From positions 370,001 to 434,000 of the forward strand of contig NZ_CP016614.1 in NCBI RefSeq assembly GCF_013377255.1: DNA of 64,000 bases, in the 5' to 3' direction. The position numbers and the translations under genes were made by a program. Under the pieces are notes generated by a model. That model was not told the DNA's origin. It worked only from the letters and a program-made list of their open reading frames with translations, and made no database searches. The DNA is from Mannheimia granulomatis. Its GTDB lineage: Bacteria > Pseudomonadota > Gammaproteobacteria > Enterobacterales > Pasteurellaceae. This document shows positions 39,298-47,987 of the stretch, piece by piece (within the stretch, counting starts at the first letter, position 1; the number at the start of each line of letters is the position of its first letter).

Positions 39298-40665
39298 ATG
39301 TTAATTTTGAATAAACAACGCAAAGCCCAGCATCTGTTAGACAATTTGTCATACTTGCCTCAACAGGCTGAGCAAATTAGCTTTCTCTCTTCCAGCGAAG
39401 CGTTTAAACAGCAAATTTTACAGCGGATTCAAACTGCCGAAAAACGAATCTATTTAACCGCACTCTATTTTGAAAGAGATGAAGCAGGACAAGATGTATT
39501 AGCTGCTCTTTATGCGGCGAAGCAAAAAAATCCAAATTTAGAGATTAAAATATTAGTGGATTGGCACCGAGCACAACGTGGTCGTATTGGGGAAGAAAGT
39601 TCAAGCTCAAATGCAGACTGGTATGCGCAAATGAAGCAGCACTATGCCCTTCCTCCTGAACAAGAAATTGAGTTTTGGGGAGTGCCGATTAATGGCCGAG
39701 AAGTCTTCGGTGTCCTTCATCTAAAAGGTTTTGTCTTTGATAATGCCATACTTTATAGCGGAGCAAGCATCAATAATGTCTATTTACAGCAATTTGATCG
39801 TTATCGCTACGACCGTTACCACATCATTGAAAACCAAGAACTGGCAGATAGCTGGGTAGCATTTATTCGCCAACATATTTTAAGCCATGAAGCGGTTAGG
39901 CGTTTAGACGTTGAACTTCGTCCGAAAACGGTTGAAATTCGTTCACAAATTAAGGCTTTTCGTAAGCAATTAAGTGGTGAACGCTATGAATTTGATGGTA
40001 TTCGTCACAATGGTGGCTTAAGTGTTTCACCGTTGGTCGGGCTTGGTCGCCGTCATAATCAGCTGAATAAAGTGATTGAGGCTCTTTTTTATCAAGCTGA
40101 AGAAAAGCTCACAATCTGTACACCTTATTTCAATTTCCCTCGTTCATTAAGAAGCCGAATTGAGTGGTTACTAACAAATGGGAAATCGGTTGAAATTATT
40201 GTGGGCGATAAAACCGCCAATGATTTCTACACCAAGCCGGAAGAAAAATTCACCATGGCATCGGCATTGCCTTATTTGTATGAAAAAAATCTGCGTGCTT
40301 TTGCAAAACGGTTGGATGCTTACATTCAAAACAAACAGCTGACCATTCGTTTATGGAAAGATGGCGAGAATAGTTATCACCTTAAAGGCGTTTGGGTAGA
40401 TAACAGCTATATTTTGCTTACCGGTAATAATTTAAACCCTCGTGCGTGGCGGTTAGATGCTGAAAATGCGATTTTAATTTCTGACCCTAAAGCTGAACTT
40501 AGCGAAAAAGCCCAAGCAGAGTTGAGCCAAATTCGCCAGCATACCACTGTTTTGACCCATTATAGTGATTTAGAAGTTTTGGCGGATTATCCGGAAAATG
40601 TTCGCAAGTTACTGAAAAAATTTGGGCGAGTGAAACTAGATAAAATTGTGAAGATGTTATTGTAG
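39298..40665 (+). CDS. pssA: CDP-diacylglycerol--serine O-phosphatidyltransferase
   Basis: PssA makes phosphatidylserine, the precursor of phosphatidylethanolamine. The 455-residue protein (E. coli 451) belongs to the phospholipase D superfamily, with two HKD-type motifs: HLKGFVFD (His141, Lys143, Asp148) and HLKGVWVD (His361, Lys363, Asp368). This is the gammaproteobacterial ribosome/membrane-associated type. It begins about 70 bases after the tannase-like gene and ends just before a copy of the dispersed palindrome. Confidence 0.96.
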   Translation: MLILNKQRKAQHLLDNLSYLPQQAEQISFLSSSEAFKQQILQRIQTAEKRIYLTALYFERDEAGQDVLAALYAAKQKNPNLEIKILVDWHRAQRGRIGEESSSSNADWYAQMKQHYALPPEQEIEFWGVPINGREVFGVLHLKGFVFDNAILYSGASINNVYLQQFDRYRYDRYHIIENQELADSWVAFIRQHILSHEAVRRLDVELRPKTVEIRSQIKAFRKQLSGERYEFDGIRHNGGLSVSPLVGLGRRHNQLNKVIEALFYQAEEKLTICTPYFNFPRSLRSRIEWLLTNGKSVEIIVGDKTANDFYTKPEEKFTMASALPYLYEKNLRAFAKRLDAYIQNKQLTIRLWKDGENSYHLKGVWVDNSYILLTGNNLNPRAWRLDAENAILISDPKAELSEKAQAELSQIRQHTTVLTHYSDLEVLADYPENVRKLLKKFGRVKLDKIVKMLL

Positions 40666-40673
40666 TTTCACCA

Positions 40674-40701
40674 CGTAGGGGCGGGTTTTAATCCGCCCTA
40701 G
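40674..40701. repeat. Intergenic palindrome CGTAGGGGCGGGTTTTAATCCGCCC
   Basis: GGGCGGGTT and AATCCGCCC pair with one wobble around a 2-base loop, preceded by CGTA and followed by TAG. It is one of at least four related elements in this window and may also stop pssA transcription, though no T-run follows. Confidence 0.75.
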
Positions 40702-40729
40702 TATTTAACAGAAGAAAAGAAGATAGAAT

Positions 40730-41473
40730 ATGAGTGAACAAATCTACGGAATCCACGCCGTTAAAGCCTTTTTGGACAATGCCCCGGAGCGGTTAATTGA
40801 AGTATTGGTGCTAAAAGGGCGCGAAGATAAGCGATTATTACCACTGCTCAATGAATTACAGCGTTTAGGCGTATCGGTTCAGCAAGTAAACCGTCAGACC
40901 TTAGATAATAAATCGCAAGGTGAAGTCCATCAGGGTATTATTGCTCGTGTTGTGCCGCAAAAAGAGCTGAACGAGCACGATTTAGCGGCAATTTTAAGCC
41001 AAAAACAAAACCCATTATTACTGATTTTAGATGGCGTAACAGACCCTCATAATCTGGGAGCTTGTTTGCGTACCGCTGATGCAGCAGGGGTGGATGCCGT
41101 GATTGTGCCAAAAGATAAATCGGCACAATTAACTTCGATAGCTCGCAAAGTGGCTTGCGGGGCGGCGGAAGTAATGCCACTCATTCGGGTAACCAACCTT
41201 GCCCGTACCATGCGTGATTTACAAGAACGCCACAATGTTTGGATTGTCGGTACCGCTGGAGAAGCCACTTCAGGTATTTATGAGGCAAAATTAACCGGCT
41301 CAATTGCATTAGTGATGGGAGCGGAAGGCGACGGTATGCGACGTTTAACCCGTGAGCATTGTGACCAGCTTATCAGCATTCCAATGGCAGGATCTGTTTC
41401 CTCACTCAATGTGTCGGTGGCAACCGGTGTCTGTTTATTTGAAATTGTGCGTCAGAAATTGGCGGCTCAATAA
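40730..41473 (+). CDS. rlmB: 23S rRNA (guanosine-2251-2'-O)-methyltransferase RlmB
   Basis: RlmB methylates the ribose of G2251 in the peptidyl-transferase centre loop of 23S rRNA. The 247-residue SPOUT enzyme has an N-terminal L30e-like substrate domain starting [15 protein letters not shown]. The knotted methyltransferase domain carries [36 protein letters not shown] and [15 protein letters not shown] motifs 1 to 3. Length and motifs match E. coli RlmB (243). In E. coli it follows rnr; here the neighbours are pssA and a convergent ABC-transporter operon. Confidence 0.97.
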   Translation: MSEQIYGIHAVKAFLDNAPERLIEVLVLKGREDKRLLPLLNELQRLGVSVQQVNRQTLDNKSQGEVHQGIIARVVPQKELNEHDLAAILSQKQNPLLLILDGVTDPHNLGACLRTADAAGVDAVIVPKDKSAQLTSIARKVACGAAEVMPLIRVTNLARTMRDLQERHNVWIVGTAGEATSGIYEAKLTGSIALVMGAEGDGMRRLTREHCDQLISIPMAGSVSSLNVSVATGVCLFEIVRQKLAAQ

Positions 41474-41479
41474 GAACAT

Positions 41480-41512
41480 AAAATGCGAGGATGAATATCT
41501 TCGCATTTTTTA
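41480..41512. terminator. Terminator after rlmB
   Basis: AAATGCGA (41481-41488) and TCGCATTT (41501-41508) pair across a 12-base loop, followed by TTTATG. Confidence 0.8.
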
Positions 41513-41547
41513 TGTGTTGCAAAAAATTATCGAAAAGTAACCGCTTG

Positions 41548-42960
41548 TTAGCCTAAATACGCTTCCAAATTAATCACCTTATCGCACGATTTCTCAATCA
41601 AATGTGGATCGTGGCTCACTAAAATCAAGCTACAATTTCTTGCTCGGCATTGGCTGATTAAAAGCTCGATGGTTTCCTTCTGAGTAATTGGATCTAGACG
41701 AGAGGTAACTTCATCAGCAAATAACAACACCGGTTCAAGGAGTAAGGCACGTAAAATTGCTACTCGTTGTAGCTCGCCACCGGATACATTTTCAGCCGTA
41801 CGTTCTAAAATTTCAGGGTTGAGCGAGAGCTGTTCCAACAAACTTGGAATCGGTAAGCGGTCAAGTTTGTGTTTGTTAATTACATCATCTAATAAGGTCT
41901 GCAAGCTCACATCCGGTGCAAAGGCTTCCGGCGGATCTTGGTAAAGTTTCAACACCTGATGTTTTTTATGGCTTTGGCTATGCCAGACCACTTCACCTGC
42001 TTTCGGCTTGAGTAAGTCACACAGCACATCAGCAAGAGAACTTTTACCGATACCGCTATGACCGACAATTCCCAATATTTCACCTTTGTTCAGTTGAAAT
42101 GAAAGTTGGCTAAACAGCGTTTTTTTGCCACGTGCTACAGTTAGATTTTTTACTGAAACAAGCGGTTGTTTTCCTTCCAAATTTTGCAAATTTTGTTGGG
42201 CTTGCCAATGTTTTGGATCAGCGGAAATTAAGGCTTTCGTATAGGGGTGCTGTGGATTGTTCAGCAAAGTTTGTGCCTCGCCTTGTTCCAATAGCTCACC
42301 TTTTTTCATCACTAAAATTTGTCCGCCTAGTTGTTCGGCAACTTCAATATCATGGGTAATGGTGAGCAATCCGCCGCTATTTTCGTAAGCTGATTTTAAC
42401 AGCTCTATCACCTTTTCTTTACTAACAGGATCTAGCCCTTTAGTTGGCTCATCGGCAAGTAAAATTCGTCCACCTGCTGCGGTGGCAATCGCAAATGAGG
42501 CTCGTTGTGCCATGCCGCCTGAGAGTTGGTGCGGGTAGTTTTCAATCCATTCGCCTAAGCCAAGTTGAGTTAAATAGTCCGAGCTTTCAGTTTTTGCCTG
42601 AGATTTGTTTTTGCCGGCTACCAGATGAAAACTTTCCCATAGCTGTTTGCCGATAGACATAATCGGGTTAAGCGAACGGCGAGGCTCTTGAGGCAGCATG
42701 ACTAAGGTTTTGCCCCATTGTTTTTCAATTTCTGTTTGGTTATTAAAATCAATGTTGCAATTTTCTATCGAAATTTGACCGCTTGCAGTCAACCCGGACG
42801 GTAATGCTCCCATAATTGCTTGAATCAGCAGACTTTTGCCTGAGCCGGTTTCACCTAAAATCGTGATGTTTTTGCCTTTCTCAAGGGAAAGGGAAATCGG
42901 TTGCACCAACGTGAGCCCATTTTGAGTCTGCACGCCGACATTTTTAATTTCCAACAGCAT
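41548..42960 (-). CDS. ABC transporter ATP-binding protein, two fused ATPase domains (peptide/nickel type)
   Basis: This is the energy subunit of an import system. The 470-residue protein fuses two nucleotide-binding domains. The first has GETGSGKS (36-43), a Q-loop PQEPRRSLNP, LSGGMAQR and LADEPTKGLDP; the second has GHSGIGKS, a YQDPPEAF Q-loop, VSGGELQR and FADEVTSRLDP. The second Walker B reads DEVTSRLD rather than DEPT.GLD, as in many DppF/NikE-type domains. Both sites look active. Its start overlaps the end of the permease gene at base 42960. Fused forms occur in YejF and GsiA; the substrate cannot be told from this subunit. Confidence 0.88.
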   Translation of the reverse strand: MLLEIKNVGVQTQNGLTLVQPISLSLEKGKNITILGETGSGKSLLIQAIMGALPSGLTASGQISIENCNIDFNNQTEIEKQWGKTLVMLPQEPRRSLNPIMSIGKQLWESFHLVAGKNKSQAKTESSDYLTQLGLGEWIENYPHQLSGGMAQRASFAIATAAGGRILLADEPTKGLDPVSKEKVIELLKSAYENSGGLLTITHDIEVAEQLGGQILVMKKGELLEQGEAQTLLNNPQHPYTKALISADPKHWQAQQNLQNLEGKQPLVSVKNLTVARGKKTLFSQLSFQLNKGEILGIVGHSGIGKSSLADVLCDLLKPKAGEVVWHSQSHKKHQVLKLYQDPPEAFAPDVSLQTLLDDVINKHKLDRLPIPSLLEQLSLNPEILERTAENVSGGELQRVAILRALLLEPVLLFADEVTSRLDPITQKETIELLISQCRARNCSLILVSHDPHLIEKSCDKVINLEAYLG

Positions 42961-43742
42961 TATTTCACTCTCCCTGATAATAATTGTAAGCTTAGTACCA
43001 TGAGGAATACGGTTAATACAGGTTGTAAGAAAATCATAGGTGCTTCGTAATAATAAGGGAACAATTCAGTCATCATTAGCCCCAGTTCTGCCGTTGGCGG
43101 ACGTAGCCCTACGTTTACAAAGCCAAGGGTAGCGAGAGCTAAAATCGCATTACCTAGTGAGAATGCCGATAAAGTTGCAATCATCGGTAATAAACGTGGC
43201 AATAAATGACGCTTGAAGCTGTAGATCCAACCCATTCCCATTAAGCGGGAAGATTGAATTTCCGAGCTGCTTGCCATGGTTGAGCTGATGGAGCGAATCA
43301 CACGGTAAAATTCTACCCACATCACTAGCGAAATACCTAAATAGAGTGTCCAAAATGATCCCGATGAAAGTGCGGCAAAGAGTAAAATCAGCAGTAAGCC
43401 GGGTAGAGCCATCACTAAATCGCAGATAAAGCTTAAGATACGGTCAAACCAGCCACCAAAAAAGCCTGCCATAATGCCGGTAATTAAGCCTGCAATTAAG
43501 GCACAAGCAACACTGAAGAGCGATAAGCCGAAAGATAAACGAATGGCTGAGGCAAGGCGTGCTAACATATCCCGCCCAAGGTGATCGGTACCGAACCAAG
43601 CGAATTCGTTTGGATTGGAAAGGGTGTTGGTTAAATCCTGAAAGCCCATATCCATTGGGTAGAAATAGGGTTGTAAAAAGGCAAAGCCGAGAATAATTAC
43701 CAGCAGACTTCCGCCTAGAAATTGGTATGTTGAAATTTTCAT
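42960..43742 (-). CDS. ABC transporter permease, DppC/NikC-type
   Basis: Inner-membrane permease of the same importer. The 260-residue protein has about five or six membrane helices and the DppC-family EAA-type segment near ISSTMASSSEIQSSRLMGM-GWIYSFKRHLLP, which contacts the ATPase. FAWFGTDHLGRDMLARL at the N-terminal side is the hallmark of DppC/OppC/NikC proteins. It overlaps the ATPase gene by a base and follows the DppB-type permease gene by 21 bases. Confidence 0.9.
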   Translation of the reverse strand: MKISTYQFLGGSLLVIILGFAFLQPYFYPMDMGFQDLTNTLSNPNEFAWFGTDHLGRDMLARLASAIRLSFGLSLFSVACALIAGLITGIMAGFFGGWFDRILSFICDLVMALPGLLLILLFAALSSGSFWTLYLGISLVMWVEFYRVIRSISSTMASSSEIQSSRLMGMGWIYSFKRHLLPRLLPMIATLSAFSLGNAILALATLGFVNVGLRPPTAELGLMMTELFPYYYEAPMIFLQPVLTVFLMVLSLQLLSGRVK

Positions 43743-43763
43743 TATCGTTATTTTCCTCTTAGC

Positions 43764-44696
43764 CTATTGCTTAATACGTGGGTCAATCCAAGCACTAAGC
43801 ATATCTGCAATCATATTAAGCACGACAAATAAGCCCCCCATAACTAAAGTTGTGCCTTGAATCATTGGCACATCACGGGCAATAATGGCGTGAACGAGAG
43901 CATGTCCGCTACCCGGCCAGGCGAATAAACTTTCCACTACCACAACGCCTTCAATTAAATAAACTAACTGTACAGCGTGATAGGCAATTACCGGCACGGC
44001 AATATTGGGCAAGCCGTGGCGGATAAAGACTTGGTGACGACTTAGGCCTTTTAATTGGGCGAATTGGTAAAATTCCGCCTCTTTAATTTGCACCATTGCC
44101 GAGCGTGTGACTCTCACTGAAACCGCACTGAGTCCAATCGCAAGGGTGAGTGCCGGCAAGACAAAATGTTGCCAGCTGCCATAGCCTCCAGCCGGTAACC
44201 ATTTGAGTTGGGCGGCAAATAGGGTAATTAAGCCGATGGCGATAATAAACACCGGTACGGAACGAAATAGGGTGCTAAGCACTAATGTCAAGCGGTCAAA
44301 AAAACCGTTTGGTTTGCGAGCAGCTAATAAGCCAAGCGGTGGGCCGATTAAGAGTGCAAGAATGAGAGAGACAATTGCAAGGCTTAACGTATGCCCGAAT
44401 TGGTGCTGAATTTCCGCCCAAACAGAATCGCCAGTCACTAAAGATTTACCTAAATTAAATTGCGCTAAATCTAATAACCAATCAAAATAACTTTGCCACC
44501 AAGGTTGGTCAAGGGCGAGCTCGGCACGCACGGCTTCTGCAGCAGCACTATCGGCTTGGTCATAGCCATAGCGACTGGCAGCAATACGGTATGCCATATC
44601 GCCCGAAAGCTGTCTGGTTAAAATAAAGGTGAGTGTTCCCACCGACCAAATTACCAGTAGTATTTGAGTTAGACGGCGGAGGAAAATGTTAAGCAT
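43764..44696 (-). CDS. ABC transporter permease, DppB/NikB-type
   Basis: Second permease of the importer, 310 residues with about six membrane helices. The start MLNIFLRRLTQILLVIWSV and the DQPWWQSYFDWL..GKSL segment are typical of DppB/NikB. RVTRSAMVQIKEAEFYQFAQ-LKGLSRHQVFIRHGLPN is the conserved cytoplasmic coupling loop, and the protein ends AWIDPRIKQ. It lies between the substrate-binding protein gene and the DppC-type permease, 70 bases after the former with a hairpin between. Confidence 0.9.
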   Translation of the reverse strand: MLNIFLRRLTQILLVIWSVGTLTFILTRQLSGDMAYRIAASRYGYDQADSAAAEAVRAELALDQPWWQSYFDWLLDLAQFNLGKSLVTGDSVWAEIQHQFGHTLSLAIVSLILALLIGPPLGLLAARKPNGFFDRLTLVLSTLFRSVPVFIIAIGLITLFAAQLKWLPAGGYGSWQHFVLPALTLAIGLSAVSVRVTRSAMVQIKEAEFYQFAQLKGLSRHQVFIRHGLPNIAVPVIAYHAVQLVYLIEGVVVVESLFAWPGSGHALVHAIIARDVPMIQGTTLVMGGLFVVLNMIADMLSAWIDPRIKQ

Positions 44697-44720
44697 TCAG
44701 ATATCCTTAAAATAGAATAA

Positions 44721-44745
44721 GGCACGCGTGAGATAAGCGTGCCAT
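44721..44745 (-). terminator. Hairpin between binding-protein and permease genes (attenuator)
   Basis: On the minus strand GGCACGC and GCGTGCC form a 7-bp stem with a 9-base loop, followed by TTATTCTATTTT. It probably reduces permease and ATPase transcription or stabilises the binding-protein mRNA. Confidence 0.7.
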
Positions 44746-44766
44746 CACTTTGAATTAGACGAAGTC

Positions 44767-46353
44767 TCATTTCGATAATTTTTCTAAATAGAAACGGCGT
44801 TCAAACGGGTCAAGGGTTAAGCCGTTAATACCTTTATGTGCTACTACAGTTTGTTGATCGTAGACGATCGGAATAATCGGCAATTCATCATAGATGATTT
44901 GGCTGACCTGCTGTTTCAGCTGTTTGTTTTTCTGTGGATCGCGTTCTACTTCAATTTGTTTGAGTGCGTTTTCTAAGGTTTCATTACGCCAGTTCATCAC
45001 ACCCCAATCGCTGCCGCCATTGGCATAATCTTGCACAATTAAGGCAAATGGGTCGAGGGTTTTGGCGTAGTTGAATGAGTAAAGCGCCATTTCTAATGTA
45101 CCGTCTTGGTGGCCGGACGGAATCTCACTGAAGTTACCTACAGATACATTTACATCAATACCGATTTTCTTCCATTCGGCTTGCAAAATAGTTGCGGTAA
45201 TTGGCAATTCCGGACGATCTGAGTAAGTTCTTAGTGTGAAGCTAAACGGCTTACCATCTTTAGTGAGCTTACCTTCAGCATTATATTGATAGCCGGAAGC
45301 GGTCAAATTTTCCTTAATTTTTTCAATCACTTCTTCATGGCTGAGTGTTGTCTCTTTGGTTTCTACACGCCAGTCAGCAAAAGATTTCGGTAGAATTTGA
45401 TCTGCCATGCCATCTTGGATTTTTAAGATCTGCTCAGCGATCGCTTTGCGGTTAATGGCTTGTGATAATGCTTGGCGAATCGTTAAATCATTAAAGAACG
45501 GTTTGGCTAAGTCCATTTTCAGCTGCATCGTACGAGCAATTGAGGTGTTGATTAGCTGTAAATTCGGATCGGTTTTTAAGCGAGCCACGCTGGCTTTATC
45601 TAAGTTAAATACTAAAGAAGTTGCATCGCTTTGTGCCATCAGCGTGCGGGTTTCACTACGGCTGCTGGCAAGATAATTTGCTTGTTGAAGCTGCGGCTTA
45701 CTGCCCCAATAGCCCTCAAAACGGACGGTTTCCAATTTTTGTGGTGCTTCAATTTTAGTTGCTTTAAATGCACCTGTGCCGATAACCTCGGTAACATTAC
45801 CTTGTGCGTCAAAACTTTCTTCTGCCAAAATAAGCGTGGTGTAGTGCGTTAAGAAAGAAGGAAATGGCACAAAGGGTTGGGTTAATTCAAATTGTACTTT
45901 GTTGGCATCCAAAGCCTTAATATCTTTGATAAACGCTTTTTGTAATACACCCGGTTTGGAATGTGCAATTTTTAAGGATTTTTCTACCGCTTGTGCGTTT
46001 AGTGGTTTGCCGTTGTGGAACTTGGCATCACGCAGGGTGAATGTCCAAACAGTGGCATCAGCATTACTTTCCCATTGGGTGGCTAAACCTGCCACCAATT
46101 GTCCCTCTGAATTGGCTTCCACTAAGGTTTCAGCAAGGTTCATTCGTTGGAAAATTACGCCCGATTGGTTTAGATCTAAGCTGTTTAATTCCCAAGGTGC
46201 AACTACTGTTACAAGCGGTAATATTTCTGCATTTTTTTGCAATTGTTCATTTGGCGTTGCCGTTTTTTGGACATTTGCTTGGGTATTGTTTTTGTCATCG
46301 CAAGCAGCAAGACAGAATGTTGCTACTGTTAACGGAATTAACCACTTTTTCAT
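44767..46353 (-). CDS. Extracellular solute-binding lipoprotein, family 5 (peptide/nickel type)
   Basis: The protein captures the solute in the periplasm for the importer. From the ATG at about 46353 it has 528 residues, with a lipoprotein signal (lipobox LAAC, Cys at about residue 17) and the SBP family 5 fold: LVAGLATQWESNADATVWTF near the start, NLAETLVEA, and INRKAIAEQIL in the middle. A GGAG before the ATG supports this start over a frame 54 bases upstream. Family 5 binds peptides, nickel chelates, heme or opines; nothing here decides among them. First gene of a four-gene operon. Confidence 0.88.
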   Translation of the reverse strand: MKKWLIPLTVATFCLAACDDKNNTQANVQKTATPNEQLQKNAEILPLVTVVAPWELNSLDLNQSGVIFQRMNLAETLVEANSEGQLVAGLATQWESNADATVWTFTLRDAKFHNGKPLNAQAVEKSLKIAHSKPGVLQKAFIKDIKALDANKVQFELTQPFVPFPSFLTHYTTLILAEESFDAQGNVTEVIGTGAFKATKIEAPQKLETVRFEGYWGSKPQLQQANYLASSRSETRTLMAQSDATSLVFNLDKASVARLKTDPNLQLINTSIARTMQLKMDLAKPFFNDLTIRQALSQAINRKAIAEQILKIQDGMADQILPKSFADWRVETKETTLSHEEVIEKIKENLTASGYQYNAEGKLTKDGKPFSFTLRTYSDRPELPITATILQAEWKKIGIDVNVSVGNFSEIPSGHQDGTLEMALYSFNYAKTLDPFALIVQDYANGGSDWGVMNWRNETLENALKQIEVERDPQKNKQLKQQVSQIIYDELPIIPIVYDQQTVVAHKGINGLTLDPFERRFYLEKLSK

Positions 46354-46446
46354 TTCTTTTTTTTCTCCATAAAAAAATCGGGGTTTTGATTGGCGAAACT
46401 TTAGCATATTTCCATAAAAAAAATAGAGTTTTTTAAGTTGAGCATT

Positions 46447-47199
46447 TTAATTGGTTATTTTTACACCAAAATGGTTAGCAACTTTCCGCTCTTCATTTTG
46501 CAAAATAGGCAAAGAATTTACCCGCTTGTTGCCGATTACCATGCTTGAACTGCCTCCACCATCAAGGTTGATCGCTTGTGTTAGCTCAAGTTTGCCGGCA
46601 AGTTCAGCTAATTCATCTAAAGTTATACCTCCAAAGGTAAGCTGTCGCCCTTCTACTACAACCAGATAGAGCCAATTTTTTTGCTCGTTCAATCCAAGCA
46701 AAGTACGAGGGTGTTTGTCGTGAAAAATACTCTGCACGCAGCCGACCTTATCATTTTCCGCACACTCAAATTTCCCGCTTTTGGCGTTATACCAATGCCA
46801 ACCGCTAATCGCTATTTGCCATTTCGGGTTCATAGGAGTAATTTTATTTTTTGCCTCAATAATACATTTATTGGTTTTATCACAAGCAAAAATGACTCGA
46901 TTACGCACATCACCATATTTTGACCAACGCTTGCCTTGGCTCACTACCAAACCAATTGGCGTGTAATCTTTCCAATAAAAATTGGCATTGATTGCCACAT
47001 CGGTTTGATATTTTTCGGCAAAGGAAGACACCGTTGATCCGCTATCGCTTTTTTCCGAGCCAATCATTTGCAAGTTAGGGCAATTCAGATCAACACGGGT
47101 AATGTGAAAAGGGGATTGATTAGAATACTCAATGCACTGATTTTCAGCGTGGGTGAGGCTAGGTAGTAAAAGCAGTAATAGGGCAAAAAGTGATTTCAT
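46447..47199 (-). CDS. Periplasmic phosphodiester glycosidase (NAGPA) domain protein
   Basis: The 250-residue protein has a signal peptide (MKSLFALLLLLLPSLTHA) and a NAGPA-like domain. The motifs are VAINANFYWKDYTPIGLVVSQG, HPRTLLGLN and QAINLDGGGSSSMV. In animals the domain uncovers mannose-6-phosphate by removing GlcNAc from a phosphodiester; bacterial versions act on cell-surface glycans or are uncharacterised. It lies about 90 bases upstream of the binding-protein gene on the same strand, so it could share the operon, but no link between functions is known. Confidence 0.82.
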   Translation of the reverse strand: MKSLFALLLLLLPSLTHAENQCIEYSNQSPFHITRVDLNCPNLQMIGSEKSDSGSTVSSFAEKYQTDVAINANFYWKDYTPIGLVVSQGKRWSKYGDVRNRVIFACDKTNKCIIEAKNKITPMNPKWQIAISGWHWYNAKSGKFECAENDKVGCVQSIFHDKHPRTLLGLNEQKNWLYLVVVEGRQLTFGGITLDELAELAGKLELTQAINLDGGGSSSMVIGNKRVNSLPILQNEERKVANHFGVKITN

Positions 47200-47225
47200 A
47201 GATAAGTTACTACAATGAGAGCTTT

Positions 47226-47621
47226 TTAAGCCGCATTCATGATAAAAGGTTTATGGTATTGCAAAATCATATTATCCGCGGTTAAAAAGAAGAATTTTTC
47301 AATTTCAGCTTGGGCGATAAGCATTCTGTCAAAAGGATCACGGTGAATGAGCGGTAATTCTGATTGCTTTAATATATGTGGTAAAGCAATAGGCAAGGTG
47401 CGAAAACCAGCGTTCACTAAACCTTGCTCAAATGCAGATATATCTACTTCAAAGTCAGGTTTCCCAAGGGTGGATTTAATAGAAATTTCCCATAAGCTTG
47501 CTAAACTAAAATAGAGTTCATTATTGGGTTCTTCCAATAATTCGAGTATTTGCGGTGAGAATTTTTCTTTTTTATCCCATGCCATCCAAAGTAGGATGTG
47601 GGTATCTAATAAAATCTTCAC
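47226..47621 (-). CDS. PIN-domain toxin (VapC family)
   Basis: A 131-residue PIN-domain ribonuclease, the toxin of a type II toxin-antitoxin pair. Acidic active-site residues are visible at Asp6 (LLDTH), Glu45 (SLWEIS), Asp95 and Asp98 (HRDPFDR) and Asp116 (TADN), a complete set, so it looks active. Its start overlaps the antitoxin gene by four bases (ATGA type), showing translational coupling. VapC toxins cleave specific tRNAs or rRNA; the target here is unknown. Confidence 0.87.
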   Translation of the reverse strand: MKILLDTHILLWMAWDKKEKFSPQILELLEEPNNELYFSLASLWEISIKSTLGKPDFEVDISAFEQGLVNAGFRTLPIALPHILKQSELPLIHRDPFDRMLIAQAEIEKFFFLTADNMILQYHKPFIMNAA

Positions 47622-47878
47622 TTGTTTTCTCCGCTAAACATTGCCTCAATTTCATCTTCATGCAAGCGGTCAAAATTATCAGGAATTTTGCAACTGCTTT
47701 GTTTCATAAAGCCAAAACGCTTTTGGGCAACGCCGTCATCTAACGGCACAATTTTGACCTGTGCTTTGCCGGCTTTAGCAATGATCATAGGTTTACCAAA
47801 TTTTTTCACGTCTTCGACAATGCGAGAGAGGTGAGTTTTTGCCTCGTGAATATTCACGGTTTCAATAGGTGCGTACAT
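47618..47878 (-). CDS. Phd/YefM-family antitoxin
   Basis: The 86-residue antitoxin precedes the PIN toxin and overlaps it. TVNIHEAKTHLSRIVEDVKKFGKPMIIAKAGKAQVKIVPL (residues 8-47) is the Phd/YefM DNA-binding N-terminal domain; the C-terminal part is charged and likely wraps the toxin. The pair should repress its own promoter, in the roughly 110 bases before prfC. An uptake-signal core lies inside the coding sequence. Confidence 0.88.
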   Translation of the reverse strand: MYAPIETVNIHEAKTHLSRIVEDVKKFGKPMIIAKAGKAQVKIVPLDDGVAQKRFGFMKQSSCKIPDNFDRLHEDEIEAMFSGENK

Positions 47879-47940
47879 ATTCTTTCCTCTTGGTTTGATA
47901 ACTTAGTTTAGTTTGCTTTTTTGGTTTAGTCAAATTTTAA

Positions 47941-47986
47941 GCAAAAATAAAGCTCGGCTTTTAAAACTGTAGTGCCGAGCTTTCTT
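47941..47986 (-). terminator. Terminator after prfC (minus strand)
   Basis: On the minus strand AAAGCTCGGC and GCCGAGCTTT pair across a 15-base loop, followed by ATTTTTGC. It begins just after the prfC stop codon. Confidence 0.88.
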
Positions 47987-47987
47987 A

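Noticed and set aside
46041..46436. 131-codon plus-strand frame opposite the binding-protein gene
   Set aside because: Antisense to a well-supported lipoprotein gene, with no recognisable protein features.
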